From Methanosarcina mazei S-6 (lineage in GTDB: Archaea; Halobacteriota; Methanosarcinia; Methanosarcinales; Methanosarcinaceae), in the NCBI RefSeq assembly GCF_000970205.1, contig NZ_CP009512.1, forward strand, positions 3,534,001 through 3,598,000: a stretch of 64,000 nt of DNA. Reading direction: 5' to 3'. The notes beneath the pieces are model-generated. The model had not been told where the DNA came from and did not search any database. It saw only the letters and a list, made by a program, of their open reading frames with translations. This document shows positions 18,199 to 26,537 of this stretch, in pieces. How positions within the stretch are numbered: the first letter of the stretch is position 1; each line of letters opens with the position of its first letter. The position numbers and the translations under genes are program-made.

Positions 18199-18704
18199 CC
18201 TAAAATAAGTTCAAACAGGCTCATTCCTGTCATGGTAACAGCGGTTACAATAATTCCTGCGATCAATATGCCTGCAGCAATTGCAGGAAATGAATTCCTG
18301 AACTTTATTCCAAACACAAAAGCTGCTGCGCATCCCGTCCACGCCCCGGTAACAGGCAGAGGAATGGCAACGAAGAGCGTCAGGGCGAGTAGCCCGTATT
18401 TCTCAAAATTCTCAGTATGGTTCCTGCGGGTTCTTGAAAAGAGCCACGTAAAGAATATATCAAAGATACGGTAGCGACGCAGGTAATTCGAAACCGGCTC
18501 AAGGAAGAGAAGGAGTGGGATTACAGGGAGAAGATTTCCGAGAACCGAAAGGAAATAAGCCTCAAGAGGTTCCATGTGGTAGATACCCATTGCAACAGGG
18601 ATTGCACCTCTTAATTCCGAAACAGGAATAGCTCCAATAAGCAGAACTGCAAGCCAGTGAGGCACAGAAGCCAGCATTTCTACCAGTAAATTTTCAACGG
18701 ACAT
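18192..18704 (-). CDS. small multidrug export-like membrane protein (Sm_multidrug_ex, COG2426)
   Basis: 170 residues with about four to five hydrophobic segments. The segment PVSELRGAIPVAMGIY near the N-terminus and FVAIPLPVTGAWTGCAAAFVFG are the conserved signatures of the Sm_multidrug_ex family. Despite the name, transport has not been broadly shown for this family; it is best called a conserved membrane protein. The stop codon lies inside a repeated hairpin. It is transcribed alone. Confidence 0.8.
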   Translation of the reverse strand: MSVENLLVEMLASVPHWLAVLLIGAIPVSELRGAIPVAMGIYHMEPLEAYFLSVLGNLLPVIPLLLFLEPVSNYLRRYRIFDIFFTWLFSRTRRNHTENFEKYGLLALTLFVAIPLPVTGAWTGCAAAFVFGIKFRNSFPAIAAGILIAGIIVTAVTMTGMSLFELILGA

Positions 18705-18855
18705 GATGATCAGGAGTGGTAATTATAATCTTTTAAAAGAAAAGGCTCTTTTGAACGGCCTTTTCCATTTACTTTTCAGAGATCTGGAAATAGAATTGAA
18801 GTATTGATATAAATACCGCATGTGAAATATATTTTTTAGAATTACGGATTATTTC

Positions 18856-18959
18856 ACAACTTATTTTTTCACAACTTATTTTTTCACAACTTATTTTTTC
18901 ACAACTTATTTTTTCATAACTTATTTTTTCATAACTTATTTTTTCATAACTTACTTTCA
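18856..18959. repeat. 15-bp tandem repeat starting at the rfcS stop codon
   Basis: Read on the - strand, the unit is TGAAAAAATAAGTTA (or ...GTTG). About seven copies follow each other, and the first, shortened by two bases, begins exactly with the TGA stop codon of rfcS (18957-18959). In frame they would encode a repeated SYEKI peptide, but they lie after the stop. Confidence 0.88.
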
Positions 18960-19961
18960 TTCTTCTCTCGATAGAGCAAAATGTGCAAGCAGGGCTTCCA
19001 GCTGGATTTTTTCGCTTGCTCCTTCAGTCAGTCTGAAGTCTGTTTCCCCGATAATATCCACAAGTCCGACAATATCCCTTTCCGAAAGCCCGAGGTCCAG
19101 AATCATGAGGTTATCCATTTCGGAAACCACCCTGTATATCTGCCCCACGATATCTTCTCCGGAAAGCCCTTCTTCATAAAGAAGCCTGTTAAGCTCTTTT
19201 CTGGCAACCCTGAAGTTTCCGCGCAAAGCGGTTTCAATCAGGTTTTTAATCTCCTCAGGGTTCGCAGTTGCCGTGGTCCTGTAAATGGTTTCCCTGGAGA
19301 TAGGTTTTTCGACATCAATGAAAGCGGCAGCCTGGAGAGAGTTGACAGCTTTACGCATATCCCCCTGAGCTACATAAATCAGGGCTTCATACCCACCATC
19401 TGTGATGGACAGGTCCTGTTCTTTAGCAATATACTCAAGACGTTCTCTGATGGCCTTATCGGAAAGCCTCCTGAACCTGTAAACCGCACATCTGGACTGG
19501 ATAGGCTCAATGATCTTGGAGGAATAGTTACAGGAAAGAATAAAACGGCAATTGCTGCTGAATTTTTCCATCGTCCTGCGGAGTGCGGACTGGGCATCCG
19601 AGGTGAGGGCATCAGCTTCATCAAGGAAAATGATTTTGAAAGGGGCTCCGCCCATAGGAGCGGTTTTTGCAAAGTTTTTGATTTTATTTCGGACAATATC
19701 AATACCCCTTTCATCGGAGGCATTGAGTTCCGTAAAATTTTCCCGCCATAAATCTTCTCCGAAGATCTCCCTTGCTATTGAAACTGCAGAAGCTGTTTTT
19801 CCTACACCGGGAGGGCCGGAAAAGAGGAGGTGAGGAAGGTTTTTAGTTGCCACATAAGACATCAGGCGCTCGATTGTTTCTTCCTGTCCTGCTACCTGAT
19901 TAAGCCTGACAGGCCTGTATTTTTCAATCCAGATCTCTTCTTTAATCTTAAAGTCCTCCAT
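18957..19961 (-). CDS. rfcS: replication factor C small subunit (clamp loader ATPase)
   Basis: 334 residues from the ATG at 19961, with AAGGTG nine bases upstream; a GTG overlapping that site would add four residues. An AAA+ clamp loader that opens PCNA and places it on primed DNA. Walker A GPPGVGKT is at residues 49-56, Walker B FLDEADAL near 111-118, sensor 1 ILSCNYSSKI, and SRC (IQSRCAVYRF) with the arginine finger. The C-terminal third is the oligomerisation collar. No large subunit gene is in this window. Confidence 0.97.
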   Translation of the reverse strand: MEDFKIKEEIWIEKYRPVRLNQVAGQEETIERLMSYVATKNLPHLLFSGPPGVGKTASAVSIAREIFGEDLWRENFTELNASDERGIDIVRNKIKNFAKTAPMGGAPFKIIFLDEADALTSDAQSALRRTMEKFSSNCRFILSCNYSSKIIEPIQSRCAVYRFRRLSDKAIRERLEYIAKEQDLSITDGGYEALIYVAQGDMRKAVNSLQAAAFIDVEKPISRETIYRTTATANPEEIKNLIETALRGNFRVARKELNRLLYEEGLSGEDIVGQIYRVVSEMDNLMILDLGLSERDIVGLVDIIGETDFRLTEGASEKIQLEALLAHFALSREE

Positions 19962-20293
19962 TTGTGCTTGCACCTTAATTAGAGAAGATAATATTTAAAC
20001 TTTCGAATGTTTTCGATATTTCTGGCATATCGACCGCATTTCGAAAGAAGAATACTAAAGAGAACGCCATCCCGGATATATAATTTTGGGATTGCCTGCC
20101 AGGGTACAGAATCAGGAATAACAGATAGAAGATTACATCATTAAATTTAGACAGTTGAGGGTTTGAGATATTCCATTATTTTAGCACTCTCAGGTTTTAT
20201 GAGACAATAATTATCAGAACACAGAAAAAGACTGACAGGTAGAAAAGAACCGGTCAGAGCTGAAAGGGCGGTTAAATTTCCTAAAAAAGTTAA
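19962..20293 (-). promoter_or_regulatory. rfcS promoter region
   Basis: On the - strand the TATA box TTTAAATATT covers about 19988-19998, giving a start only a few bases ahead of the rfcS ATG, so its leader is short. The remaining bases to 20293 show no gene; some A- and T-rich runs only. Confidence 0.5.
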
Positions 20294-20851
20294 TCAGTCA
20301 AGGTATACCGTATGCAGAGTCTCATAGATAGGACCTTCAGGAGTAAGAGTACTTTTTTTAAGAAGAACTTTGTTCACCTGCATACTTCCAATCTCGATAT
20401 TCTTTAATTCTTTAAGGATATTTATAAAAGAATTTTTTTGATCTTTATTTAGAGATTTTACCCTTGCAAGAGTTGCATGGGCAGTAAAACCTCTTTCGTC
20501 CTCTTTGAACCCGAAGAGTTTCAGTACTGTTTCCACATCATTGTGAAGAGTTTCAAAGTTTCCTTCTGCTCCCAGCCACAGGACTTTAGGGTTTGAAGGC
20601 TTAGGAAAAACCCCGAGACCCACGATTTTTGCTTCGAAAGGCTCGCACATAATGGAATCAAGAGCTGCAGCAATGGATGGAACCTTTGATTCTTTAATAT
20701 CGCCCAGAAACTTCAGGGTTATATGAACAATTTCGGGGTTAACAAACTTCAGGTCAAACTCTGAAAACCTTTCCTGAACCTGGCGGATTTTCCCCCCGAA
20801 ACCAGGGTCAAGCTCCACTGCGATAAATGTCCTTATCAACGCTTTCACCAT
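20294..20851 (-). CDS. thpR: RNA 2',3'-cyclic phosphodiesterase ThpR (LigT family)
   Basis: 185 residues as given. The 2H phosphoesterase motifs are visible: HITLKFLG near residue 43 and HATLARVK near residue 125, each with the catalytic His and Thr. The enzyme opens 2',3'-cyclic phosphates on RNA ends; its physiological substrate in archaea is unsettled. A TTG start at 20839, with GGTGA five bases upstream, would give MIRTFIAVEL, the more usual family N-terminus, and is quite likely the true start. It stands alone between rfcS and the IS1 element. Confidence 0.9.
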   Translation of the reverse strand: MVKALIRTFIAVELDPGFGGKIRQVQERFSEFDLKFVNPEIVHITLKFLGDIKESKVPSIAAALDSIMCEPFEAKIVGLGVFPKPSNPKVLWLGAEGNFETLHNDVETVLKLFGFKEDERGFTAHATLARVKSLNKDQKNSFINILKELKNIEIGSMQVNKVLLKKSTLTPEGPIYETLHTVYLD

Positions 20852-20925
20852 TATAAATTAGAAAGAAGAAACAGAAAAACGTTTCTATGGGTTTATATTT
20901 CCGAAAAAACAGATCCGGAATATAG

Positions 20926-22124
20926 GGTCGTGTCCTCAAATCATTGACTTAGTTTTATATAATCTTGAATCTATTATTATTTGGGGGCATCTTAATCACT
21001 TCTGAAATCGATTTTTCACAATTTTTTTGCTGGAACAAAGACTGCACTGATTATGGAATTAAAAATCAAGGGAATATAGTCCTTAAAGAAAGATATGGTA
21101 AAAATAACCATGCTCTTTTTAAATGTAAAACTTGTAAAAAATGTTTTAGTGAAACCAAAGGTACAATATTTTTCGAATTAAACACTCCAGATGAAGAAGT
21201 TCTAAGGACAATAGCTATGCTTCCTGAAAAAGGCAGTATTCGTGGAGTTGCAAGAGCTACTGGACATAGTAAAGACACTATTTGTAGATGGCTTGAGATT
21301 GCAGGAACCCATGCAGAAGAAGTTACAACTTATTTCCTCAAAAATCTTAATCTTACGAGAGTAGAGGTTGATGAGATCTGGTCATATATAAAAAAAAGCA
21401 AAAAAATGTGACTGACGAGGATTCTGAAGAGTGTGGGGATGTGTATTCACTTACAGCAATCAAAAGTGACACAAGATTGCTCCTTTCTCATCATGAAGGA
21501 AAACGTAGTGCTGAGGATGCTATAGAGTTATTTAAAGAAGTTGAGAAGATGCGTTCCACATCTTCTCCTATTCCTGTATTTACCTCAGATGATTGGGATG
21601 CCTTTGAAGAAGCACTTATAAACGTTTATGGTAAAATCGAGTTGCCACAATACAAAGGTATCGGAAGAAAACCGCTACCTAAACTGGTTCCACCTGATGA
21701 TTTAAAATATGTCAAAGTATTGAAGAAAAAGGTAAAAAATTATGTAGTTGAAACAGTTCAACGTATCATCTTTGGAGATCCTGATGAGATATTCGAAATG
21801 CTTGGAGCTGATGCGGATAGTTATATTGGAACTTCTTATGCAGAAAGGATTAACCTTACGATAAGGACATCTCTTGCAAGATTTATAAGAAAAGGAATGA
21901 ATTTCAGTAAAACCAAAAGGATGCATCAGAAAGCTATTGATTTATTCCAGGCATGGTATAACTTTATAAAACCTCATAAGTCTCTAAGGCTAAAAATAGA
22001 TTCTGGAAACAGAAAATGGTTTCAAAGGACTCCAGCTATGGCAGAAGGAATAACTGATCACATATGGAGTTTAAAGGAACTATTAACATTTAGAGTTCCT
22101 GTTCAATAATATGAGGACACGACC
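20926..22124. mobile_element. IS1-family insertion sequence
   Basis: 1199 bp. Ends are GGTCGTGTCCTCA (20926-20938) and its exact reverse complement (22112-22124); similarity continues about 10 bp further in. It is flanked by a perfect 8-bp duplication GAATATAG at 20918-20925 and 22125-22132, which fits IS1. It carries two overlapping reading frames joined by a run of seven A, the usual architecture of IS1 with a -1 frameshift. It lies between thpR and dacZ and breaks no recognisable gene. Confidence 0.93.
20965..22109 (+). CDS. IS1-family transposase made by -1 frameshift (orfA 20965-21411, orfB 21408-22109)
   Basis: The first frame (148 codons, TTG start) has a zinc finger (CxxD...CKTCKKC) and an HTH (GVARATGHSKDTICRWLEIAG), then the first catalytic Asp in VEVDEIW. 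The second frame begins within it and holds the second Asp (FTSDDWDAFEEAL) and Glu (SYAERINL). A slippery A AAA AAA at 21400-21406 is in the right phase: slipping back one base after codon AAA at 21403-21405 joins the frames and gives about 381 residues. This matches IS1 InsA/InsB-type expression. The alternative is a simple frameshift mutation; the intact inverted repeats and target duplication argue against long decay. Confidence 0.85.
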
Positions 22125-22480
22125 GAATATAGATACCCTGAAGAATTGTAAACTCGTGTGAACATAATAACAAATAGAAAAAGAAAAGAAAAGAAAATAA
22201 GTATCTGAAGTTGAGAAAAAGATAGTAAAGAAAAAGAGAAAAATGGGGTCAAACACAGAACAATTATAATATATCAGATATTACACTAGGAAATAAACAG
22301 GCTTATTAAGTATGCAGTTACCGTTAATGTTAACTGCAAGAAATAATGTTAACCGGTGGAAATAACACTTATCCACAGAAACAATAATTAACTTAAAAAT
22401 CCAACACCAGATTATAAAAATAAACTTAGAGTAAAAAAAGCAGGACTTATAAAATGATTGCGTAAAAAGGGGTGAGTGAC
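22125..22480 (+). other. AT-rich gap before dacZ
   Basis: The IS1 target duplication occupies 22125-22132. The rest is A-rich and without a gene. A TTAATGTTAAC-type palindromic stretch lies at about 22324-22352. The dacZ ribosome binding site GGGGTGA is at 22469-22475. Confidence 0.4.
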
Positions 22481-23356
22481 ATGGAAAGAGCACGTGTAAT
22501 TGCAGAAGCGGCAGCCCATATTTCCCGGGAACTCGGTGCTGCCGCAATTATGGTCTCCGGAGATTTGAATTTTGAAGGGATTGAAACCGGAGAAATTCCT
22601 GTATATTATATTTCCATGCGCCCTAAAAGCATAATAGACCACCTCGTAGCAACCAGCAAAGATGGAAAAAGTCCTGTAAAAGAACTGGGTGATCAGCTCA
22701 CCAGGGAAGCTTCGGGAAATGTTGAATACGTGCAGCATGCCGCAGCTATAGAATACGCACTTGAAGGCCCCAAAAACGGGATTGTGGTAGGGGTTATTGA
22801 AACCCGCGGGTCCAGCTCCATTATAGTCCATAACCTGGATGACAACCCTCTCATAAAAGCTATGAAAGAATGTGAAGAGAGAGTCAACCCTGAAGTAATG
22901 AATGCAGTCCTGAAAATCGCTTTTGATATCGCCCTTACGGGCAGGGAAGGAAAAAAAATAGGGGCTGCCTTTATTGTGGGTGACTCCGAAGAAGTCCTTA
23001 AACGCTCTCACCAGATAATCCTTAACCCTTATGAAGGCCATGAGGAAGCCCACAGAAACATACTCGACAGAAGAAACTGGGAGTCTATAAAGGAGTTTGC
23101 CCTGCTTGACGGGGTTTTTGTAATAGACGAGACTGGCATTGTCCGTGCAGCAGGGAGATACCTTGACGTGGACGGAAAAAATATAGATATTGAAAAAGGG
23201 CTTGGTGGACGTCATGTCTCAGCAGCTGCCATCAGCAGGGATACGGTAGCAATTTCAGTTACAGTTTCAGAGTCAGGTGGAGTCCTCAGAGTATATAAAG
23301 ACGCAAAAGAAACCATTTGCATGGAGTCCTTACAACCTGCATCCAGATACGTATGA
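22481..23356 (+). CDS. dacZ: archaeal diadenylate cyclase DacZ (c-di-AMP synthase)
   Basis: 291 residues from the ATG at 22481, preceded by GGGGTGA; a GTG at 22472 lies within that site. The N-terminal half is the family's pyruvate-kinase-like domain. The C-terminal DAC domain shows LLDGVFVIDETG, the GRYLD segment and GLGGRHVSAAAISRDT, matching the DGA and RHR motif positions of DisA_N-type cyclases. It joins two ATP into c-di-AMP, a second messenger linked to osmotic and potassium homeostasis in archaea. A DUF1614 membrane protein follows 160 bp downstream. Confidence 0.92.
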   Translation: MERARVIAEAAAHISRELGAAAIMVSGDLNFEGIETGEIPVYYISMRPKSIIDHLVATSKDGKSPVKELGDQLTREASGNVEYVQHAAAIEYALEGPKNGIVVGVIETRGSSSIIVHNLDDNPLIKAMKECEERVNPEVMNAVLKIAFDIALTGREGKKIGAAFIVGDSEEVLKRSHQIILNPYEGHEEAHRNILDRRNWESIKEFALLDGVFVIDETGIVRAAGRYLDVDGKNIDIEKGLGGRHVSAAAISRDTVAISVTVSESGGVLRVYKDAKETICMESLQPASRYV

Positions 23357-23516
23357 ACCTGGAGTGCAGAAAAAATTAACTGATTTTTAATTCCCTGACT
23401 ATTATTTCCGGTTCTATGGTTTTTCTCACAGTTATGAAAAGCCCGGGATATTCATTAATAAAGAGAAAGCACATACCTTTTAATATGCAAAAAACCGGAA
23501 AACAGAGAGTAGTCCC

Positions 23517-24236
23517 ATGAGCAGACAGATTTTTTACATGCCTTTCAGCCTGAGATTCCTTTTCTTATTAATAATCATAACAATCTTCGGACTGGGTTCT
23601 CTGTTTCTGGGAGTCATAGTTTCTGCTTTCATGAAAATAGGATTTTCCGCAGAGGACGCCCTCTTAATTCTCTTCCTGTCTCTCCTTGGAAGCGGAATCA
23701 ATATCCCGCTGACAACTCTGAAATCCGATATTCCGGTCGTCAAGGATAATTATATAAAGTTCTTCGGGATTTCCTACAGGATTCCTACCCGCCAGATTGT
23801 CAGGAATGAAACCTTACTTGCTATCAATGTGGGAGGAGCGGTTATCCCTGTCCTGATTTCCGCTTACCTTCTTACGCAATTCCCTTCTTCTCTCCTTCTT
23901 GCAGGAGCCGGTGTGGCGATTGTTGCAATTGTGACTCATTCCGTAGCAAGACCGATCAAAGGAGTGGGTATTGCAACCCCTGCTCTGATCCCACCCCTTA
24001 CATCTGTCCTTTCCGCAGTCCTGCTCACCTCGATAGTCCATATTCCAGGCTGCCCTGCAGAACCGTGCCGTGTTATTATTGCCTACACCGGAGGAGTACT
24101 CGGGACCCTCATAGGAGCTGACCTGCTTAACCTGGGAAAAATTAAGAACCTTGGAGCTCCGGTTGCAAGCATAGGAGGAGCAGGCACCTTTGATGGGATA
24201 TTTTTAAGCGGGTTTATCGCCCTTCTCCTGATCTGA
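23517..24236 (+). CDS. DUF1614 integral membrane protein
   Basis: 239 residues with about six to seven hydrophobic segments (FLFLLIIITIFGLGSLFLG at the N-terminus). The polar motif GSGINIPL, the segment GGAVIPVLISAYLL, and a C-terminal GGVLGTLIGADLLNLG with GGAGTFDGIFLSG match the DUF1614 family of archaeal and bacterial membrane proteins. Function unknown; no transport mechanism can be assigned. The last codons (CTC CTG ATC TGA) resemble the tandem repeat that begins at its stop codon. It may be linked to dacZ by position. Confidence 0.8.
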   Translation: MSRQIFYMPFSLRFLFLLIIITIFGLGSLFLGVIVSAFMKIGFSAEDALLILFLSLLGSGINIPLTTLKSDIPVVKDNYIKFFGISYRIPTRQIVRNETLLAINVGGAVIPVLISAYLLTQFPSSLLLAGAGVAIVAIVTHSVARPIKGVGIATPALIPPLTSVLSAVLLTSIVHIPGCPAEPCRVIIAYTGGVLGTLIGADLLNLGKIKNLGAPVASIGGAGTFDGIFLSGFIALLLI

Positions 24237-24469
24237 AAAAATCCTCCTGACCTGAGAAAATCCTCCTGACCTGAGAAAATCCTCCTGACCTGAGAAAATC
24301 CTCCTGACCTGAGAAAATCCTCCTGACCTGAGAAAATCCTCCTGACCTGAGAAAATCCTCCTGACCTGAGAAAATCCTCCTGACCTGAGAAAATCCTCCT
24401 GACCTGAGAAAATCCTCCTGACCTGAGAAAATCCTCCTGACCTGAGAAAATCCTCCTGATCTGAAAAAA
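24234..24469. repeat. 19-bp tandem repeat, 12 units, starting at the DUF1614 stop codon
   Basis: The unit is TGAGAAAATCCTCCTGACC. The first copy (TGAAAAAATCC...) begins with the TGA stop codon at 24234, and twelve copies run with near-perfect identity to 24461. The final copy has CTGATC, the same as the gene's own last bases, and a partial copy follows. The pattern suggests the array grew from the gene's 3' end by repeated duplication. 19 bp is not a codon multiple, so it is not coding. Confidence 0.93.
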
Positions 24470-24860
24470 GCAGTCTCTAAGTAACTGGCATATCCATTTC
24501 AGAACATGGAGAAATACCTTATCTGTCCCCCTGAACCGCACTGTATCCTTTAGTGTCAGTCAGGCTAAGATCTTTCATAATCATGACCGTGTTTAAATAA
24601 AAAAATCTGTAGTGACCTTCATCGGAATTGTGGTCTTGCAAAAACGGATAGTGTTGCGACACAATTGCAACTACAAAAAGTAATAAGGTTTCCTGTCCCG
24701 AGGCGCAACTCGAGAAAGAAACCCTAAAAATTCAAAAAAGATAGGAGAGATAATTCTCAAAGAGAACAGGCTTCTAAGAGAATAATACTCCATTATATTT
24801 CTTACCTGATATTTCTTACCTGATATTCCTCACCTGATATTCCTCATATGGAATAACAGA
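24470..24860. other. intergenic region with a palindromic motif and 14-bp repeats
   Basis: No gene is visible. It holds a GTTGC / GCAAC inverted repeat near 24652-24670, the motif TCCCGAGGCGCAACTCGAG at 24696-24714 (reverse complement of the GC-rich motif repeated near 30.0 kb), and three to four copies of a 14-bp unit, on the - strand TGAGGAATATCAGG, at about 24798-24847, a few bases after the S-layer gene's stop codon. Confidence 0.6.
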
Positions 24861-26138
24861 TTAGCTCTTTCTTCTGAGAGCCAGACACATCATAACCCCG
24901 ATAATTCCGGAGATGATTCCAAATCCCGGAAGCTTTGTAGAGGAACCCTCCGCAGCTTCTTCAGGGTGACTTTCCTTATCTTCCATGCCTGCTGTTCCAG
25001 AAGATGGAGCTGTCCTGTGATCTGCTGAGACATTTTCAGACTCGTTTGATTCTGAGGTTATATTAGTCTCCTCTGTGGAATTAGCTATCGGCACGGTGGC
25101 ATTTTTGTCTTCAACAACCACATCTGTCGCAGGATAGATGATGTACCCTTCAGGGGAAATGCTGCCTTTTCCTTTATCCGAGGTCTGGAAGTACCAGGAG
25201 TCGGTGAAGTAGTTCTTTTTATCCTTATCAAGGTTCAGGGTAATACACTTTGAATTTTCAAGGACAATTCCGTCTTTGGAAGTTTCTATTACCTCAAATC
25301 CCTGGTATTCATCCCCGTTTTTGATAATAAGGATGTCATCTTTGTCAATAAGCCAGGTATACTTGAAAACTGCAAAGGAATCGGTAGCGCTCATGAAAAC
25401 CGAGTCAACATAGGTGATGAAGTAAAGCTGGTCAGTCCCGTCTCCGAAGTCAGCAGTTGCGGTAAAGATCTGGTTTTCTACAGTCCCGTTTGCGTTCACA
25501 ATTCCGGACTCGAGTTCTTCACCGTTTTTGGATAAGGAGAACCATACCTTGTCACCCTCAACATCTACCTGGTTTACGGTCAAAGAGTAGCCTTTGCCAA
25601 GGTCCCAGACATCACCCGATTTAAGAACTTTTTTATCACTGCTGCCCTGGGTAATGACGATATTTGCAAGCTGACTTGCATCATTTTCAACCGTAACATA
25701 TGGTTTTCCGAACCAGGGAAGTTTGTAGTAGAACATCCCGCCAAGTTCGGGAGGAATTGTACTGGCAGTAAGCCCAAGATCGGAAACAAGGTCGTATTTG
25801 TTTGAGAACTGCCTTGTAGAATACAGAAGCTCTCCTTCGCCTATAACATGGTTTCCGGGGTTGTTTACACCTAGTTCGTCCTGCCCGTCTTTATCAACGT
25901 ACTGAAGGCGTTCTCCCCACCAGTTTTCAGAAGCTACAAAGTCCTTGTGTTTGTTTACAGGGTAGTTAAAGCCTCCAAAAGTGGTTGCATTCCAGCAAAA
26001 ACCATCGGATGAAGTAGCATTTGTATCAAAAGGAGCCCCGCAAATAGACGGACCCGCCAGACCCGGTACAGGGAGCATCAAACAGATTGTTAACGCTATC
26101 AAAAGCGCATGCAAAAATCTCTTAATACCGAAATTCAT
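24861..26138 (-). CDS. S-layer protein, single S-layer domain with PGF-CTERM-like tail
   Basis: About 425 residues. A signal peptide (ALLIALTICLMLPVPGLA) precedes the body, which resembles the Methanosarcina S-layer family: WNATTFGGFNYPVNKHK near the N-terminus and a repeated domain after GEGELLYSTRQF. Only about one domain copy is visible, shorter than the main two-domain S-layer protein, so it is probably a minor paralogue. A Ser/Thr/Glu-rich linker with glycosylation sites follows. The end is LPGFGIISGIIGVMMCLALRRKS-like, a PGF-CTERM-type sorting signal (PGF, hydrophobic helix, RR). Two longer starts (26147, 26150) exist; I chose the ATG after GGTG. Confidence 0.85.
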   Translation of the reverse strand: MNFGIKRFLHALLIALTICLMLPVPGLAGPSICGAPFDTNATSSDGFCWNATTFGGFNYPVNKHKDFVASENWWGERLQYVDKDGQDELGVNNPGNHVIGEGELLYSTRQFSNKYDLVSDLGLTASTIPPELGGMFYYKLPWFGKPYVTVENDASQLANIVITQGSSDKKVLKSGDVWDLGKGYSLTVNQVDVEGDKVWFSLSKNGEELESGIVNANGTVENQIFTATADFGDGTDQLYFITYVDSVFMSATDSFAVFKYTWLIDKDDILIIKNGDEYQGFEVIETSKDGIVLENSKCITLNLDKDKKNYFTDSWYFQTSDKGKGSISPEGYIIYPATDVVVEDKNATVPIANSTEETNITSESNESENVSADHRTAPSSGTAGMEDKESHPEEAAEGSSTKLPGFGIISGIIGVMMCLALRRKS

Positions 26139-26534
26139 AAACACCATCACTCATTTTAATATAAATTTAATAATTAATTCAACGGAGGAATTAATTATAA
26201 GCAAATATTATTATAAACAAATCTAAAAGTAACAACAAATAAAGAAGAGTAGTTAATAAATTTTACGAATTTGAATCAAAAATAAGAAAGATAACACTGA
26301 AACAGGACATAAAAAATAAAAGAGCTGCTTCCCTCTCCTCAATGTCAGGGGGAAAGGAATTAACATTAGAAAGAAAACAAAAATAAGAAAATAAAATAAC
26401 GAAAAAATAAAAAACAAAAATACAAAAAATGAATGAAAATTTAAGTAAATAATAGACAGTTAACGGCTGAATATTAACAGGCCTGCACAGGATCTTAACA
26501 GGTCTGCACAGGGTCTTAACAGGTCTGCACAGGG
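26139..26534 (-). promoter_or_regulatory. S-layer gene upstream region
   Basis: About 395 bp of very AT-rich sequence between pelota's stop and the S-layer gene. TATA-like stretches on the - strand occur at about 26195-26225, where the S-layer promoter would be expected. The interval 26475-26537 is a tandem repeat described separately. Confidence 0.4.
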
Positions 26535-26537
26535 TCA
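26475..26537. repeat. 21-bp tandem repeat, three units, starting at the pelota stop codon
   Basis: On the - strand three copies of a 21-bp unit, beginning GACCCTGTGCAG and ending CTGTTAA, follow one another. The first starts at the second base of the pelota TGA stop codon (26535-26537), the last has two changes. The pattern repeats what is seen at rfcS and the DUF1614 gene with a different sequence. Confidence 0.88.

Noticed and set aside
18769-18960. Open frame of SYEKI repeats after rfcS
   Set aside because: It lies downstream of the stop codon inside the 15-bp array; no independent start signal.
24083-24541. 152-codon frame on the - strand through the 19-bp array
   Set aside because: The unit length of 19 makes frames cycle every three units; the rest is antisense to the DUF1614 gene.
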